From assembly GCA_963717155.1 (NCBI GenBank), contig OY970326.1:1736001-1800000 (forward strand): 64,000 nt of DNA, in the 5' to 3' direction. Source of the DNA: G963717155 sp963717155 (lineage in GTDB: Bacteria > Actinomycetota > Thermoleophilia > Gaiellales > JALYLC01). The translations under genes and the position numbers were made by a program. The notes below the pieces were generated by a model, which was not told the origin of the DNA, did not search any database, and saw only the letters and a program-made list of their open reading frames with translations. This document shows positions 42,369 through 51,084 of this stretch, piece by piece. How positions within the stretch are numbered: position 1 is the first letter of the stretch; every line of letters starts with the position of its first letter.

Positions 42369-43267
42369 CGATACGGCGCGAGCACGTCGCGCGGCATCGC
42401 GCAGTACGCCGTGTAGTCGGTGTTGCTGATCTGGCAGATGCCGGCGTGAGCCACCATCGCAAGCAGCAGAGCCGCCTGTCGTCTCGGGAGATCCGTGTCC
42501 TCGACGACCCAGCCGAGCAGCTCGCTGAAGGCCTGCCGCGCGCTCCACTCGAGGGGCCGGCCCGACACGAGCGTGGTCAGCGTGTCGGCCGTCTCGATGC
42601 GCGGCCATGTCATCGATGCGGGCCGAACGCGGGGTGCCGCGCTCGCCGTCACGAGCGCACCGACCTCCGGTGGGCCCACGATCTCGCCGTCCCCCATCAG
42701 TGCCTTGCAGTCGCCGAAGTAGAGCCCTGCACCGGCATGCTCGACCGGAAGCACGACCGTCGCGCCCGCGCGGATCTCCCGACAGTCGAGGTTGCCGCCG
42801 TAGCGGCCCTGCAGCTTCGCGTGCGGGGCGCCCTCGCGCGGAGCCGACGCGAGGCACCCGATCAGCGGGCGGGTCGGCAGCGTAGTCCGCTCGTCGAAGC
42901 GCACCGAGCCCCCCTGCGCCGGGTAGACGTCGCACCCGGTCTCCTCGTCCCACCACTCGTACGGGTCGTCCTGGGTGTAGCTCCCGTACACGACGACCCC
43001 GGGCGTCACGACCTCCACCGAGTGGATCGTGACCGCCACGGCTCCGCCGGTCTCTGCGCCTGCCACGGAGATCGGCCCCGTGACGGCCCACTTGAGCGCC
43101 TCGGCCGCGGCGTACGACTCGGGCGTGAAGTCGTCCGGCGACGCGAACGAGTTGCCGAACCCCTCGACGCACTCGACCTCGAAGCGCTCGTTTGCGTCGA
43201 CCGTCCCGATCGAGGCGTGGGCGCCGCTGTAGCTGTACTTCGCGTCGCTCACGGGGAAGCGCTGCAT
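42365..43267 (-). CDS. acetamidase/formamidase family protein
   Basis: A 300-residue protein starting MQRFPVSDAKYSYSGAHASIG. The family is recognisable from SVEVVTPGVVVYGSYTQDD, GGNLDCREIRAGATVVLPVEHAGAGLYFGDCKALMGDGEI and VVEDTDLPRRQAALLLAMVAHAGICQISN. The stretch from GGNLDCREI to FGDCKALMGDGE is the FmdA/AmdA core, with metal-binding His, Asp and Glu. It hydrolyses short amides to ammonia and acid. ATG at 43267 lies 11 bases after the leftward TATACT box. Confidence 0.8.
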   Translation of the reverse strand: MQRFPVSDAKYSYSGAHASIGTVDANERFEVECVEGFGNSFASPDDFTPESYAAAEALKWAVTGPISVAGAETGGAVAVTIHSVEVVTPGVVVYGSYTQDDPYEWWDEETGCDVYPAQGGSVRFDERTTLPTRPLIGCLASAPREGAPHAKLQGRYGGNLDCREIRAGATVVLPVEHAGAGLYFGDCKALMGDGEIVGPPEVGALVTASAAPRVRPASMTWPRIETADTLTTLVSGRPLEWSARQAFSELLGWVVEDTDLPRRQAALLLAMVAHAGICQISNTDYTAYCAMPRDVLAPYR

Positions 43268-43278
43268 TCCGGGGCGCG

Positions 43279-43286
43279 AGTATAGT
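43279..43286. promoter_or_regulatory. overlapping divergent -10 boxes (amidase / SDR)
   Basis: AGTATAGT contains TATAGT rightward (43281-43286, for the SDR gene at 43311) and TATACT leftward (43284-43279, for the amidase at 43267). A single near-palindrome is used for both directions, as at 12508-12514. Confidence 0.55.
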
Positions 43287-43310
43287 CCGCGACCGACTCG
43301 GAGGGTTGCG

Positions 43311-44078
43311 GTGCAACAACTACTCGCGGAGCAGGTCGCCGTCATCACCGGCGGCGCCCGCGGAATCGGCCTTGGGATCGGATCCGCGCTCGCCGAGGCG
43401 GGCGCGCGGATCGTGCTCGCCGACGTCGACGAGGCTGCGGCTGCTGCGGCTGCGGCGACGCTCCGCGAGGGCGGGCTCGCGGCCGAGGGCATCGGCGCCG
43501 ACGTCACCGATCGCGCGTCGGTCGAGTCGCTCGCCGCACGCGTGACGTCGACCCACGGGCGCATCGACATCCTGGCGGCGAACGCCGGCATCTACCCGAA
43601 CACCGAGTTCGCTGCCATCGACGACGCGCTCTGGGATCGCGTGATGGACATCAACGTCAAGGGCGCGGTCCACGCGGCGCAGGCGTGCCTCCCGAGCATG
43701 CTCGCACGCGGGTATGGCCGGATCGTCCTGACGAGCTCGATCACGGGTCCGGTCACCGGGCAGACCGGCTTCGCGCACTACGGCGCCTCGAAGGCCGCCA
43801 TGCTCGGACTCATGCGCTCGCTCGCGGTCGAGGTCGCGGCGCACGGCGTGACCGTCAACGCCGTCATGCCCGGCAATGTCGAGACCCCGGGACTCGGAGA
43901 GACCAGCGAGGAGCATCGCAACCGCATGCTGTCGGCGATCCCGATGGGTCGCTTCGGAACGCCACGGGACGTCGGCATCGCGGTGCGCTTCCTCGCCTCG
44001 CCCGACGCGGCGTACATCACGGGACAGACGCTCATCGTCGACGGCGGTCAGGTGCTGCCGGAGGGCGTCGGAAGCTAA
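43311..44078 (+). CDS. SDR-family 3-oxoacyl-ACP-reductase-like oxidoreductase
   Basis: A 255-residue classical SDR, intact: AVITGGARGIGLGIGSALAEAG, VLADVD (NAD preference), ILAANAGIYPN (NNAG-type motif), IVLTSSITGPV (Ser), HYGASKAAMLGL (Tyr-x3-Lys), NAVMPGNVETPG and TGQTLIVDGGQVLPEG. A run of alanines around residues 43-50 is a low-complexity patch. GTG at 43311 is preceded by GGAGGG. It is divergent from the amidase and followed by the ABC importer genes; it probably oxidises a substrate taken up by them. Confidence 0.87.
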   Translation: MQQLLAEQVAVITGGARGIGLGIGSALAEAGARIVLADVDEAAAAAAAATLREGGLAAEGIGADVTDRASVESLAARVTSTHGRIDILAANAGIYPNTEFAAIDDALWDRVMDINVKGAVHAAQACLPSMLARGYGRIVLTSSITGPVTGQTGFAHYGASKAAMLGLMRSLAVEVAAHGVTVNAVMPGNVETPGLGETSEEHRNRMLSAIPMGRFGTPRDVGIAVRFLASPDAAYITGQTLIVDGGQVLPEGVGS

Positions 44079-44102
44079 CTCCGGAGCGTCACGCGCGTCC
44101 AC

Positions 44103-44138
44103 TTGACAGGTCCCGAGCGGTAGGCGAAGCTCGGGCCT
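44103..44138 (+). promoter_or_regulatory. TTGACA box overlapping a hairpin before the ABC importer
   Basis: TTGACA (44103-44108) is a perfect -35; 17 bases later GAAGCT (44126-44131) is a weak -10. The same stretch folds as AGG-CCCGAGC (44108-44118, one bulge) with GCTCGGGCCT (44129-44138). It could be the terminator of the SDR gene, an operator over the promoter of the importer operon, or both. Confidence 0.4.
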
Positions 44139-44172
44139 CACCCCATAGACCGGCACCGAAAGCTGAGGCACG

Positions 44173-45525
44173 ATGTCGAAGAAGCACCTGCTGGGAGCCC
44201 TGGTGGCATCGCTCGCGGTCGGCGCCGTGGCGCTCACCTCGACCGGCTGGGCAAAGCCGTCGAACGCCACCGCGGACGACCCGAACAACGCGAACCTGAC
44301 CTACTGGTACTGGGGCGAGGACGACGCTCCCGGCGCGACCGGCTGGATCAAGAAGGAGATCGCGCTCTACGAGAAGTCGCATCCGAAGGTCAAGATCACG
44401 CTGTCGGTGCAGAACGTCGACACGCTCATCTCGGCCTTCACCACGGTCGCACAGACCAGGAGCGGGCCCGACATCGCGACGCAGTGGGCGACGCTGCCGA
44501 CGCTGACGCCCGCCTGGAACGGCGAGTCCGTGCCGATCTCGGACTACGTACCCGCGAGCGAGACGAAGAACTGGATCGCGACGGGCGAGAACATGTCGGG
44601 CGGCAAGCTCTGGGCGATGCCGCAGTACCTGCTCGGCATCCCCTTCGTGTGGAACAAGGCGCTGTTCAAGAAGGCGGGTCTCGATCCGAACAAGGGGCCG
44701 AAGACCTGGACGGAGTTCCTCGCAGACGCGAAGAAGCTCAAGGCCGCGGGCATCACGCCGTTCGGCATGGGCAACAAGGACGGCTACGGCGGCGCCTGGT
44801 TCTTCTCGCTGATCGGCAAGCAGAACCTGAACTCGATCAATGAGCTCAAGGACGCGATGATCGGCAAGGCCAAATTCTCCGATCCGAAGTTCTCGGGCTT
44901 CTACCAGGCGCTCGCCGACCTCAAGAAGAACGGCTACCTCAACTCCGACGTCGCGTCGATCACGTTCACCCAGGGCCTGCAGCTCTTCCAGCAGAAGAAG
45001 GTCGCGATGTCCTGGATCACCGACGGCAATGTCGCGGCCGCATCGAAGGCCCTCGGCGGCGCAAAGGCGATGGGCGTCGGCCCGATCCCGATCTGGGGCA
45101 AGGGCAAGCTCGCGACCAGCTACGACACCACCCAGTCGTCCGATGCGTTCATCACCAAGTGGTCGAAGCATCCGCGCGCGGCAGCGCAGTTCCTCGTGTT
45201 CCTGCACTCGCAGCAGGCCCTCAAGGCCTGGTACAAGGCGACCGGCGTGTTCCCGGCCGACAAGCGCTTCCCGGCCTCGCTCGTGACCGACCCGATCGCG
45301 AAGGAGCAGCTCAAGCTCGACCATTCCCCCGTCATCGTGTGGCCCGAGAACTACGTGCCGCCGCAAGTCGACGGTGGCGCCGATCTGGCCGCCGGCGAGC
45401 TGATCACGTCGGGCTCGGGCACGCCCGCCGATGCCGTGAAGCTGTGGGAGCAGGAGCTCTCGAAGTGGAAGACGCAGCATCCTGACGAGTTCCAGGCCTA
45501 CTCGAAGTGGGCCACCACGGGCTGA
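44173..45525 (+). CDS. sugar ABC transporter substrate-binding protein
   Basis: A 450-residue secreted binding protein of the extracellular solute-binding family 1. The signal sequence is MSKKHLLGALVASLAVGAVALTSTGWA, without a lipobox cysteine. The mature part begins NANLTYWYWGEDDAP and shows GIPFVWNKALFKKAGLD and WTEFLADAKKLKAAGITPFG, typical of binding proteins for oligosaccharides or polyols. Lysine-rich surface helices are notable in an otherwise Arg-rich proteome. ATG at 44173 follows GCTGAGG. First gene of the importer operon. Confidence 0.88.
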   Translation: MSKKHLLGALVASLAVGAVALTSTGWAKPSNATADDPNNANLTYWYWGEDDAPGATGWIKKEIALYEKSHPKVKITLSVQNVDTLISAFTTVAQTRSGPDIATQWATLPTLTPAWNGESVPISDYVPASETKNWIATGENMSGGKLWAMPQYLLGIPFVWNKALFKKAGLDPNKGPKTWTEFLADAKKLKAAGITPFGMGNKDGYGGAWFFSLIGKQNLNSINELKDAMIGKAKFSDPKFSGFYQALADLKKNGYLNSDVASITFTQGLQLFQQKKVAMSWITDGNVAAASKALGGAKAMGVGPIPIWGKGKLATSYDTTQSSDAFITKWSKHPRAAAQFLVFLHSQQALKAWYKATGVFPADKRFPASLVTDPIAKEQLKLDHSPVIVWPENYVPPQVDGGADLAAGELITSGSGTPADAVKLWEQELSKWKTQHPDEFQAYSKWATTG

Positions 45526-45545
45526 CAGCCTCGGAATCGGGCACG

Positions 45546-46436
45546 ATGGCGCATGAGCACACCCGCCGCCGGCGGCGCCGGCGGCGGGTGCTCTGGCCGT
45601 ACGTCTACGTCCTTCCCGCCATCGGCTCGATGGTGTTCGTGTTCGGGTACCCGCTCGTGCAGGTCGTGCGGGACAGCTTCTACGCCGGCTCGTTCGACTC
45701 GCCGATCTGGGTCGGCCTCGCCAACTACCGCGGTGTCATCGACGACCCGGAGTTCCGGCAGTCGCTCCTCAACAACCTGAAGCTGCTGCTCGTGGTCCCG
45801 GTGATGCTCGGCCTTGCCCTGGTGATCGCGCTGGTGCTGAACGACCGGATCCGCGGCACGCGGAAGTACCAGGCCATCATCTTCCTTCCGTACGTGCTGT
45901 CGGCGACGGCCATCGGCATCGCGTTCTCGTACCTCCTGCAGCAGAACGGCGTTCTCAACACGGCACTGCGCGACGTGCACCTCGGAGCATTCGCCCAGGA
46001 CTGGCTGGGCAACTCGCACCTTGCGATCGTGTCGGTCGGAGGGCTCGTCGTCTGGCAGCAGCTCGGCTTCGGGGTCGTCGTGTTCACGGCGGCACTCCTC
46101 GCGCTGCCTCCCGAGACCTCCGAGGCGGCGCGCATCGACGGCGCGGGTTGGTGGAGCCTGCAGCTGCGGGTGCTGGTACCGCAGATCCGCCCGATCATCG
46201 AGCTGCTCAGCGTGATCCAGGTGATCACCGTGCTCGCGTGGGTGTTCAACTACGTCTACGTGCTCACGTCCGGCGGCCCCGGCTATGCCTCGAGCGTGAT
46301 GGAGCTGTACATCTGGAGGAGCTTCTCCAACGGCGCGAACGGCACTGCAGCGGCCGTGGCGGTGATGCTGCTCGGCATGGCGACCGTGTTCATCGGGCTC
46401 TCGCTGTGGGTGCGGCAGCGGGCGGAGGCCACATGA
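45546..46436 (+). CDS. sugar ABC transporter permease (MalF/UgpA type)
   Basis: A 296-residue permease. A strongly basic N-terminus (HTRRRRRRRRVLWPY) precedes six helices. The EAA loop reads ETSEAARIDGAGWWSLQLRVLVPQIRP, the contact site for the ATPase. It follows the binding-protein gene after 20 bases. The ATG at 45546 is used because upstream codons overlap the previous stop region without family similarity. Confidence 0.88.
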   Translation: MAHEHTRRRRRRRRVLWPYVYVLPAIGSMVFVFGYPLVQVVRDSFYAGSFDSPIWVGLANYRGVIDDPEFRQSLLNNLKLLLVVPVMLGLALVIALVLNDRIRGTRKYQAIIFLPYVLSATAIGIAFSYLLQQNGVLNTALRDVHLGAFAQDWLGNSHLAIVSVGGLVVWQQLGFGVVVFTAALLALPPETSEAARIDGAGWWSLQLRVLVPQIRPIIELLSVIQVITVLAWVFNYVYVLTSGGPGYASSVMELYIWRSFSNGANGTAAAVAVMLLGMATVFIGLSLWVRQRAEAT

Positions 46437-47269
46437 ACGGCACCCACGGGGGGCGGCTCGTCGGAGTCGTGGCCCGCCACGCATTCCTCCTGATCGTCTG
46501 CCTCGCGGCGCTCTATCCGCTGTGGTTCATCGTCACGACGGCGCTCAAGACGAACGCCTCGTACCAGCTCGATCCGACCGGCTTCCCCACCCATCCGTCC
46601 TTCGCCGCCCTGCGCTCGATCGTCGCCGACCAGCCGGTGCCGCGCTGGATGTGGAACAGCTTCCTCGTGACGATCTCATCGGTCGCAGTGTCGACGCTGG
46701 TCGCGCTGCTCGCCGCCTACGCCGTGTCGATCGGGCGCTTTCCGGGGCATCGGATCTTCCTCTCGACGAGCATCGCGCTGATGGTGGTGCCACCGGTCAC
46801 GCTGCTCGTGCCGATGTTCGTGTTCATGGTCGACACCGGCTGGGTCAACCACCTGCAGTCGGTGATCGTCTTCTACACGGGCCTGCTGGTGCCGTTCGCG
46901 ATATTCTTTCTCGCGAACTTCTTCCGGACCGTTCCCGGCGAGCTGATCGAGGCGGCCTCGGTCGAGGGCGCGGGGCCGTTCACCGTGCTACGGCGCGTGG
47001 TCATGCCCCTCTCGGGCGCGGCCTGCTTCACGCTCGTGATCGTGCAGGCGATCTGGGTCTGGAACGAGCTTCTGATCGCGCTCGTATTCCTGCAGACCGA
47101 CAACTCGCGGACGCTGAACGCGGGCCTCGCGCAGTTCCAGGGCCGTTACTCGACCAATCAGCCGCTTGTCATGGCCGGCGCGCTCGTCTCGATCCTACCG
47201 GTCGTGCTCCTCTATCTCTCCGGACAGCGGTTCTTCGTGCGCGGGCTGACCGCCGGCATCGGGAAGTAG
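46433..47269 (+). CDS. sugar ABC transporter permease (MalG/UgpE type)
   Basis: A 278-residue permease with six helices and the EAA loop VPGELIEAASVEGAGPFTVLRRVVMPLSG. The N-terminal motif LYPLWFIVTTALKT and the C-terminal GQRFFVRGLTAGIGK are characteristic of MalG-type permeases, the latter ending in the usual G-x-x-x-G-A/I-x-K. ATG overlaps the previous stop (ATGA). No ATPase gene follows; such importers commonly share a distant MsmK/MalK ATPase. Confidence 0.9.
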   Translation: MNGTHGGRLVGVVARHAFLLIVCLAALYPLWFIVTTALKTNASYQLDPTGFPTHPSFAALRSIVADQPVPRWMWNSFLVTISSVAVSTLVALLAAYAVSIGRFPGHRIFLSTSIALMVVPPVTLLVPMFVFMVDTGWVNHLQSVIVFYTGLLVPFAIFFLANFFRTVPGELIEAASVEGAGPFTVLRRVVMPLSGAACFTLVIVQAIWVWNELLIALVFLQTDNSRTLNAGLAQFQGRYSTNQPLVMAGALVSILPVVLLYLSGQRFFVRGLTAGIGK

Positions 47270-47283
47270 ATTCCGCCAGCGTC

Positions 47284-50200
47284 CTACGCGGCTGCCTCGT
47301 TCGCGCCGTTGCCCGAGCTCGCAAGCCACCGGCTCAGCTCGGCCGGCGGAAGCGGGCGGCTCAGCCAGTACCCCTGGATGACGTCGCAGCCGAGCGATGC
47401 GAGCCTGTCGTACGCGGCCTCGGTCTCCACGCCCTCGGCGACGATCTCGAGCTTCAGGTCGTGCCCGAGCGTGATGATCGATCGCACGATCGCGGCGTCG
47501 TGGCTGTCGCTGTCCATGTTCAGCACGAACGAGCGATCGATCTTCAGCTGCGTGATCGCGAGCCGGGCGAGGTACGCGAGTGACGTGTAGCCTGTGCCGA
47601 AGTCGTCGATGGCGACGCCCACGCCGAGCGCTCGCAGCTCGTGGATGACGGCCTTCGTCCCGGCCGGGTCGGAAACGATCGCGCTCTCCGTGATCTCGAA
47701 CGTCAGGCGATCGCCCCTGAGCTCCCACTTGCGCAGGAGGCGCGCGACCTGGTCGGGCAGCGTCGGATCGTGCAGGTTGCGCATCGAGAGGTTCACCGCG
47801 ACGGCGAGCTCCTCCCCCTGCTGCTGCCAGCGCGTCACCTGGCCGAGGGCCTCGTCGATGACGTAGCGCGTAAGCGGCTGGATGAGTCCCGTCTTCTCCG
47901 CGGCGGGCACGAAATCGCCAGGCGGAATCAGACCGCGCGTCGGATGCTGCCAGCGGATGAGCGCCTCGATCCCGGCCAGCTGCCCCGTCCTGACGTCGAG
48001 CTTCGGCTGGTAGTGCAGCACGAGCTCCCCGTCCTGGATCGCCCGGGGTAGCTCCGAGAGCAGCGTGAGACTGGCCGTGTCGTGGTGATCGAGCTCCGCC
48101 GTGTAGATCGCATGGGGCGTTCCCGAGTCCTTCGCGAGGTACATCGCGACGTCGGCGCGCTGGAGGAGCAGATCGACATCGTGCCCGTGCGCCGGGTAGC
48201 GCGCGACTCCGATGCTCGCCTCGACGTAGAGCGGGAGTCCGCCGACCTGGAAGGGCTGCTCGAGGGCGGCAAGCGTCCGCTCGAGCGTCCGCTCGAGCTC
48301 GACCGCCGAGCCGGAGGGCTGTGGGACGAGAATGCCGAACTCGTCGCCTCCCAGTCGTGCGACCGTGTCGTTGCCGGGAAGGACGGACTCGAGCCGCCGG
48401 GCGAGCTCGATCAACAGCAGGTCGCCATAGTGATGACCCAGCGTGTCGTTGATCTCCTTGAAGCGATCGAGGTCGAGCAGCAGGACCGACAGCTCCGTGC
48501 CGTCCCGGTCGTCCAGGCGGATCGCCCGCTCGACCTGCTCTCGGAAGCTTGCGCGGTTGGGCAGACCCGTCAGGCCGTCGTGCAGCGACAGGTGCCGGTT
48601 GAGCTCGGAGAGCCGGCGCAGCTCGCTCTCGGCCTGCTTGCGGGCGGTGATGTCGCGGCAGATCCCCTGGATCCCGACCGGGCGGCCGTCCTCCTCGATC
48701 ACACGGCTCGAGACCTCGAGGATCACGATATGCCCGTCCTTCGCGCGGAACTCCTGTTCGAACGTCGTGCCCGAGACCTCGCCGGACACCTTGCGCGCGG
48801 TCGCCCGGCGCGAGGCCTCCGCCCCTGCCGGGGTCAGGTACTCCGAGAGGCTCGTGCCGATCAGCTCGGCCCGCGAGTAGCCGAGCACCCGCTCGAACGC
48901 CCGGTTGACCTCGGTGATCTGCTCGTCCATCGTGACGGTCCCGATCGGCTCGTTCGCATTCTCGAAGAGGTCCCGGTAGCGCTCTTCGCTCTCCCGGGCG
49001 GCCTCCTCGGAACGCGCGCGCTCGATCGCGATCCCTGCCAGATGCGTCGCGAGCTCGACGAGGTCCACGTCGCCTGCCCCGCACTCGCGGGGCTCGCGGT
49101 AGTAGAGGGCGAACGTGCCGAGCAGCCCGCCGTCCGTTGCGACGATGGGCGTGGACCAGCACGCGCCGAGACCCGCGTCGAGCGCAAGCTCGCGGTAATC
49201 GCTCCAGAGCGGGTCGGTCGCGATGTCCGAGACGTGGACGCGCTCGCACAGGTACGCGGCCGTCCCGCACGATCCGACCCTGGGGCCGATCGCAAGCCCG
49301 TCGATCGCCTCGCAGTAGGACTGCGGGAGGCTTGGAGCCGCGCCGTGGCGCAGGTGCAGGCCATCGCGATCCAGCAAGAGGATGGACGCGATGACGTCGT
49401 CACCGTGCTTCTCGACGAACCGGACGAGGCGATCGAGGACGCGCGGCAATGCGGCGCCGGTCGCGATGAACTCCAAGAGCTCCGCCTGCTCCGCAGCCAG
49501 TGCCTGGGAGCGCTTCCGCTCGCTGATGTCGCGCACGATCGACGAGATGCCGATGATCTCGCCCGAGGCGCTGACGATCGGCGCCAGCGTCGACTCGGCA
49601 TGGATCCTCTGGCCGTCCTTGCGTACGCGCACGGCCTCGAACGGCTCGACGACCTCGCCGGCGCCAAGGCGCACGTTCAGCTGCGCGAGCTGGCCGCGAA
49701 GCTCGGGCGGCGACAGCAGGGAGACGGAGCGTCCGATGATCTCCTCCGCGGTGTAGCCGAACACGCGCTGTGCAGCGGGGTTCCACTTCGTCACGATGCC
49801 GTCGAGCGTGCGCCCGATCACGGCGTCGAAGGACGAGTTGACGATGGCCTCGCTCTCGAGCAACGCCGCTTCACGACGGTGCTGATCGCTGATATCTCGC
49901 ACGTACGCCGTGAAGCCCGGCTCTCCACCGACGTCGACGGCCGCGATGCTGAGCTCGAGAGGGAACTCGCTCCCGTCGGCTCGCATCGCACGGATCTCGA
50001 TGCGCCTGCCGAGCACCGTGCTCTCGCCTGTCGCGAGGTACCGCTGGAAGCCGGCGGAGTGCGCAGCCCGGTAGGCCGGGGGCACCATCAGATCGAGCAT
50101 CTGCCGACCCAGGACGGCCTCGCGCCTGTATCCGAACATGCGCTCCGCCGCCGGATTGAACTCGATGATCGCACCTGTGTGGTCGATCATGACGACGCCG

Positions 50201-50700
50201 TCGAGCGCCGCGTCGAGCATCGCCCTCGTGCGCGCGTCGGCCTGGCGCACCGCAGCCTCGCGCTCCTTGCGCTCGGTGATGTCGAGCATGTAGCCCTGCG
50301 TGCAGAGCGGCTCACCGGCCTCGTCGCGCACGACCACGGCCTCGTCCCGTACCCAGGCGACGCTTCCGTCGCGCCGCAGGACACGGAACTCGATCGGGGT
50401 CTGTCCACCCTCGGCGAGCAGGCGGGACGTCTCGGCGAGCACTCGCTCGAGATCGTCGGGATGGCAGATGCTGATGAAGAAGTCGGGGCTCGATGCCCAG
50501 TCCTCGGGTGTGTAGCCGAGCATCAGCGTCGTCTCGGGACTGATGTACAGGCTGGGCGACGTCGGGTCCGGCTCGTCGATGTAGATGATCAGCGGCAGCC
50601 GCTCGACCAGGCCTCTGAAATCACCGACTCCAGGCGGAAGCGCATCAAGCCGGCTCCCGCGGGCGCCGGCGCTGCGCGCGGATTCGTCGTCGCCGGGCAT
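47284..50700 (-). CDS. multi-PAS/GAF sensor with GGDEF and EAL domains
   Basis: A 1,138-residue, apparently cytoplasmic protein with no clear transmembrane helix. Order: PAS (about 25-150), PAS (150-275, ALDGVVMIDHTGAIIEFNPAAERMFGYRREAVLG), PAS (280-400), GAF (405-560, VGSCGTAAYLCERVHVSDIATDP), PAS (565-690), GGDEF (695-860, ARLGGDEFGILV) and EAL (870-1125, IEALIRWQHP, AIDDFGTGYTSLAYL, KIDRSFV, EGVET, QGYWLSRPLP). GGDEF and EAL catalytic motifs look complete, but the residues in the I-site place read PGND, so product inhibition at that site is unlikely. It adjusts c-di-GMP in response to redox, light or ligand cues. Start is ATG 50700, or GTG 50703. Confidence 0.9.
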   Translation of the reverse strand: MPGDDESARSAGARGSRLDALPPGVGDFRGLVERLPLIIYIDEPDPTSPSLYISPETTLMLGYTPEDWASSPDFFISICHPDDLERVLAETSRLLAEGGQTPIEFRVLRRDGSVAWVRDEAVVVRDEAGEPLCTQGYMLDITERKEREAAVRQADARTRAMLDAALDGVVMIDHTGAIIEFNPAAERMFGYRREAVLGRQMLDLMVPPAYRAAHSAGFQRYLATGESTVLGRRIEIRAMRADGSEFPLELSIAAVDVGGEPGFTAYVRDISDQHRREAALLESEAIVNSSFDAVIGRTLDGIVTKWNPAAQRVFGYTAEEIIGRSVSLLSPPELRGQLAQLNVRLGAGEVVEPFEAVRVRKDGQRIHAESTLAPIVSASGEIIGISSIVRDISERKRSQALAAEQAELLEFIATGAALPRVLDRLVRFVEKHGDDVIASILLLDRDGLHLRHGAAPSLPQSYCEAIDGLAIGPRVGSCGTAAYLCERVHVSDIATDPLWSDYRELALDAGLGACWSTPIVATDGGLLGTFALYYREPRECGAGDVDLVELATHLAGIAIERARSEEAARESEERYRDLFENANEPIGTVTMDEQITEVNRAFERVLGYSRAELIGTSLSEYLTPAGAEASRRATARKVSGEVSGTTFEQEFRAKDGHIVILEVSSRVIEEDGRPVGIQGICRDITARKQAESELRRLSELNRHLSLHDGLTGLPNRASFREQVERAIRLDDRDGTELSVLLLDLDRFKEINDTLGHHYGDLLLIELARRLESVLPGNDTVARLGGDEFGILVPQPSGSAVELERTLERTLAALEQPFQVGGLPLYVEASIGVARYPAHGHDVDLLLQRADVAMYLAKDSGTPHAIYTAELDHHDTASLTLLSELPRAIQDGELVLHYQPKLDVRTGQLAGIEALIRWQHPTRGLIPPGDFVPAAEKTGLIQPLTRYVIDEALGQVTRWQQQGEELAVAVNLSMRNLHDPTLPDQVARLLRKWELRGDRLTFEITESAIVSDPAGTKAVIHELRALGVGVAIDDFGTGYTSLAYLARLAITQLKIDRSFVLNMDSDSHDAAIVRSIITLGHDLKLEIVAEGVETEAAYDRLASLGCDVIQGYWLSRPLPPAELSRWLASSGNGANEAAA

Positions 50701-50750
50701 CACTGGTGATCATCGGCACTCCACACGAGTCCTAAAGCGGTCGGGGACGG

Positions 50751-51080
50751 CTAGTCGATGCGGTCGGATCGACCGAGATCCTCTGCCTGCGCACCCTCGG
50801 TCGAGGTGTCGGCGCGGCCATGCTCCGCGACTCCTCCGTCGCTGCCGGTCCCCTGTTCACGCCCATCGTCGCGCGCGAGCGCGAGCAACGGGGCGAGCAC
50901 GGCTCCGGTCGCGGCCCCGAACAGGATCCACGTGACGTCGACGAACGCCCAGCGCGTATTGCCCGTCGACGCCGCGACGACCCAGCTTCCGAGCACGACG
51001 AGCGCGCCCACGACACCACCGACCGCTGCGTAGCGCAGCGCTCTCCGGGCACTCGAGCGCTGCTTCGGCGGTGCGTTCAC
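50751..51080 (-). CDS. small two-helix membrane protein
   Basis: A 109-residue protein: a basic N-terminus (PPKQRSSARRALRYA), two hydrophobic helices (AAVGGVVGALVVLGSWVVAA and VDVTWILFGAATGAVLAPLLA) and a charged, Asp/Glu/Arg-rich C-terminal tail of about 40 residues. No family recognised. GTG at 51080; the secreted protein upstream on the same strand ends five bases away, suggesting one transcript. Confidence 0.55.
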   Translation of the reverse strand: MNAPPKQRSSARRALRYAAVGGVVGALVVLGSWVVAASTGNTRWAFVDVTWILFGAATGAVLAPLLALARDDGREQGTGSDGGVAEHGRADTSTEGAQAEDLGRSDRID

Positions 51081-51084
51081 AGCA

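Noticed and set aside
47928..50709. Open frames of up to 875 codons antisense to the PAS/GAF/GGDEF/EAL gene
   Set aside because: High GC at third positions opens antisense frames. The sense frame has complete domain motifs, the antisense none.
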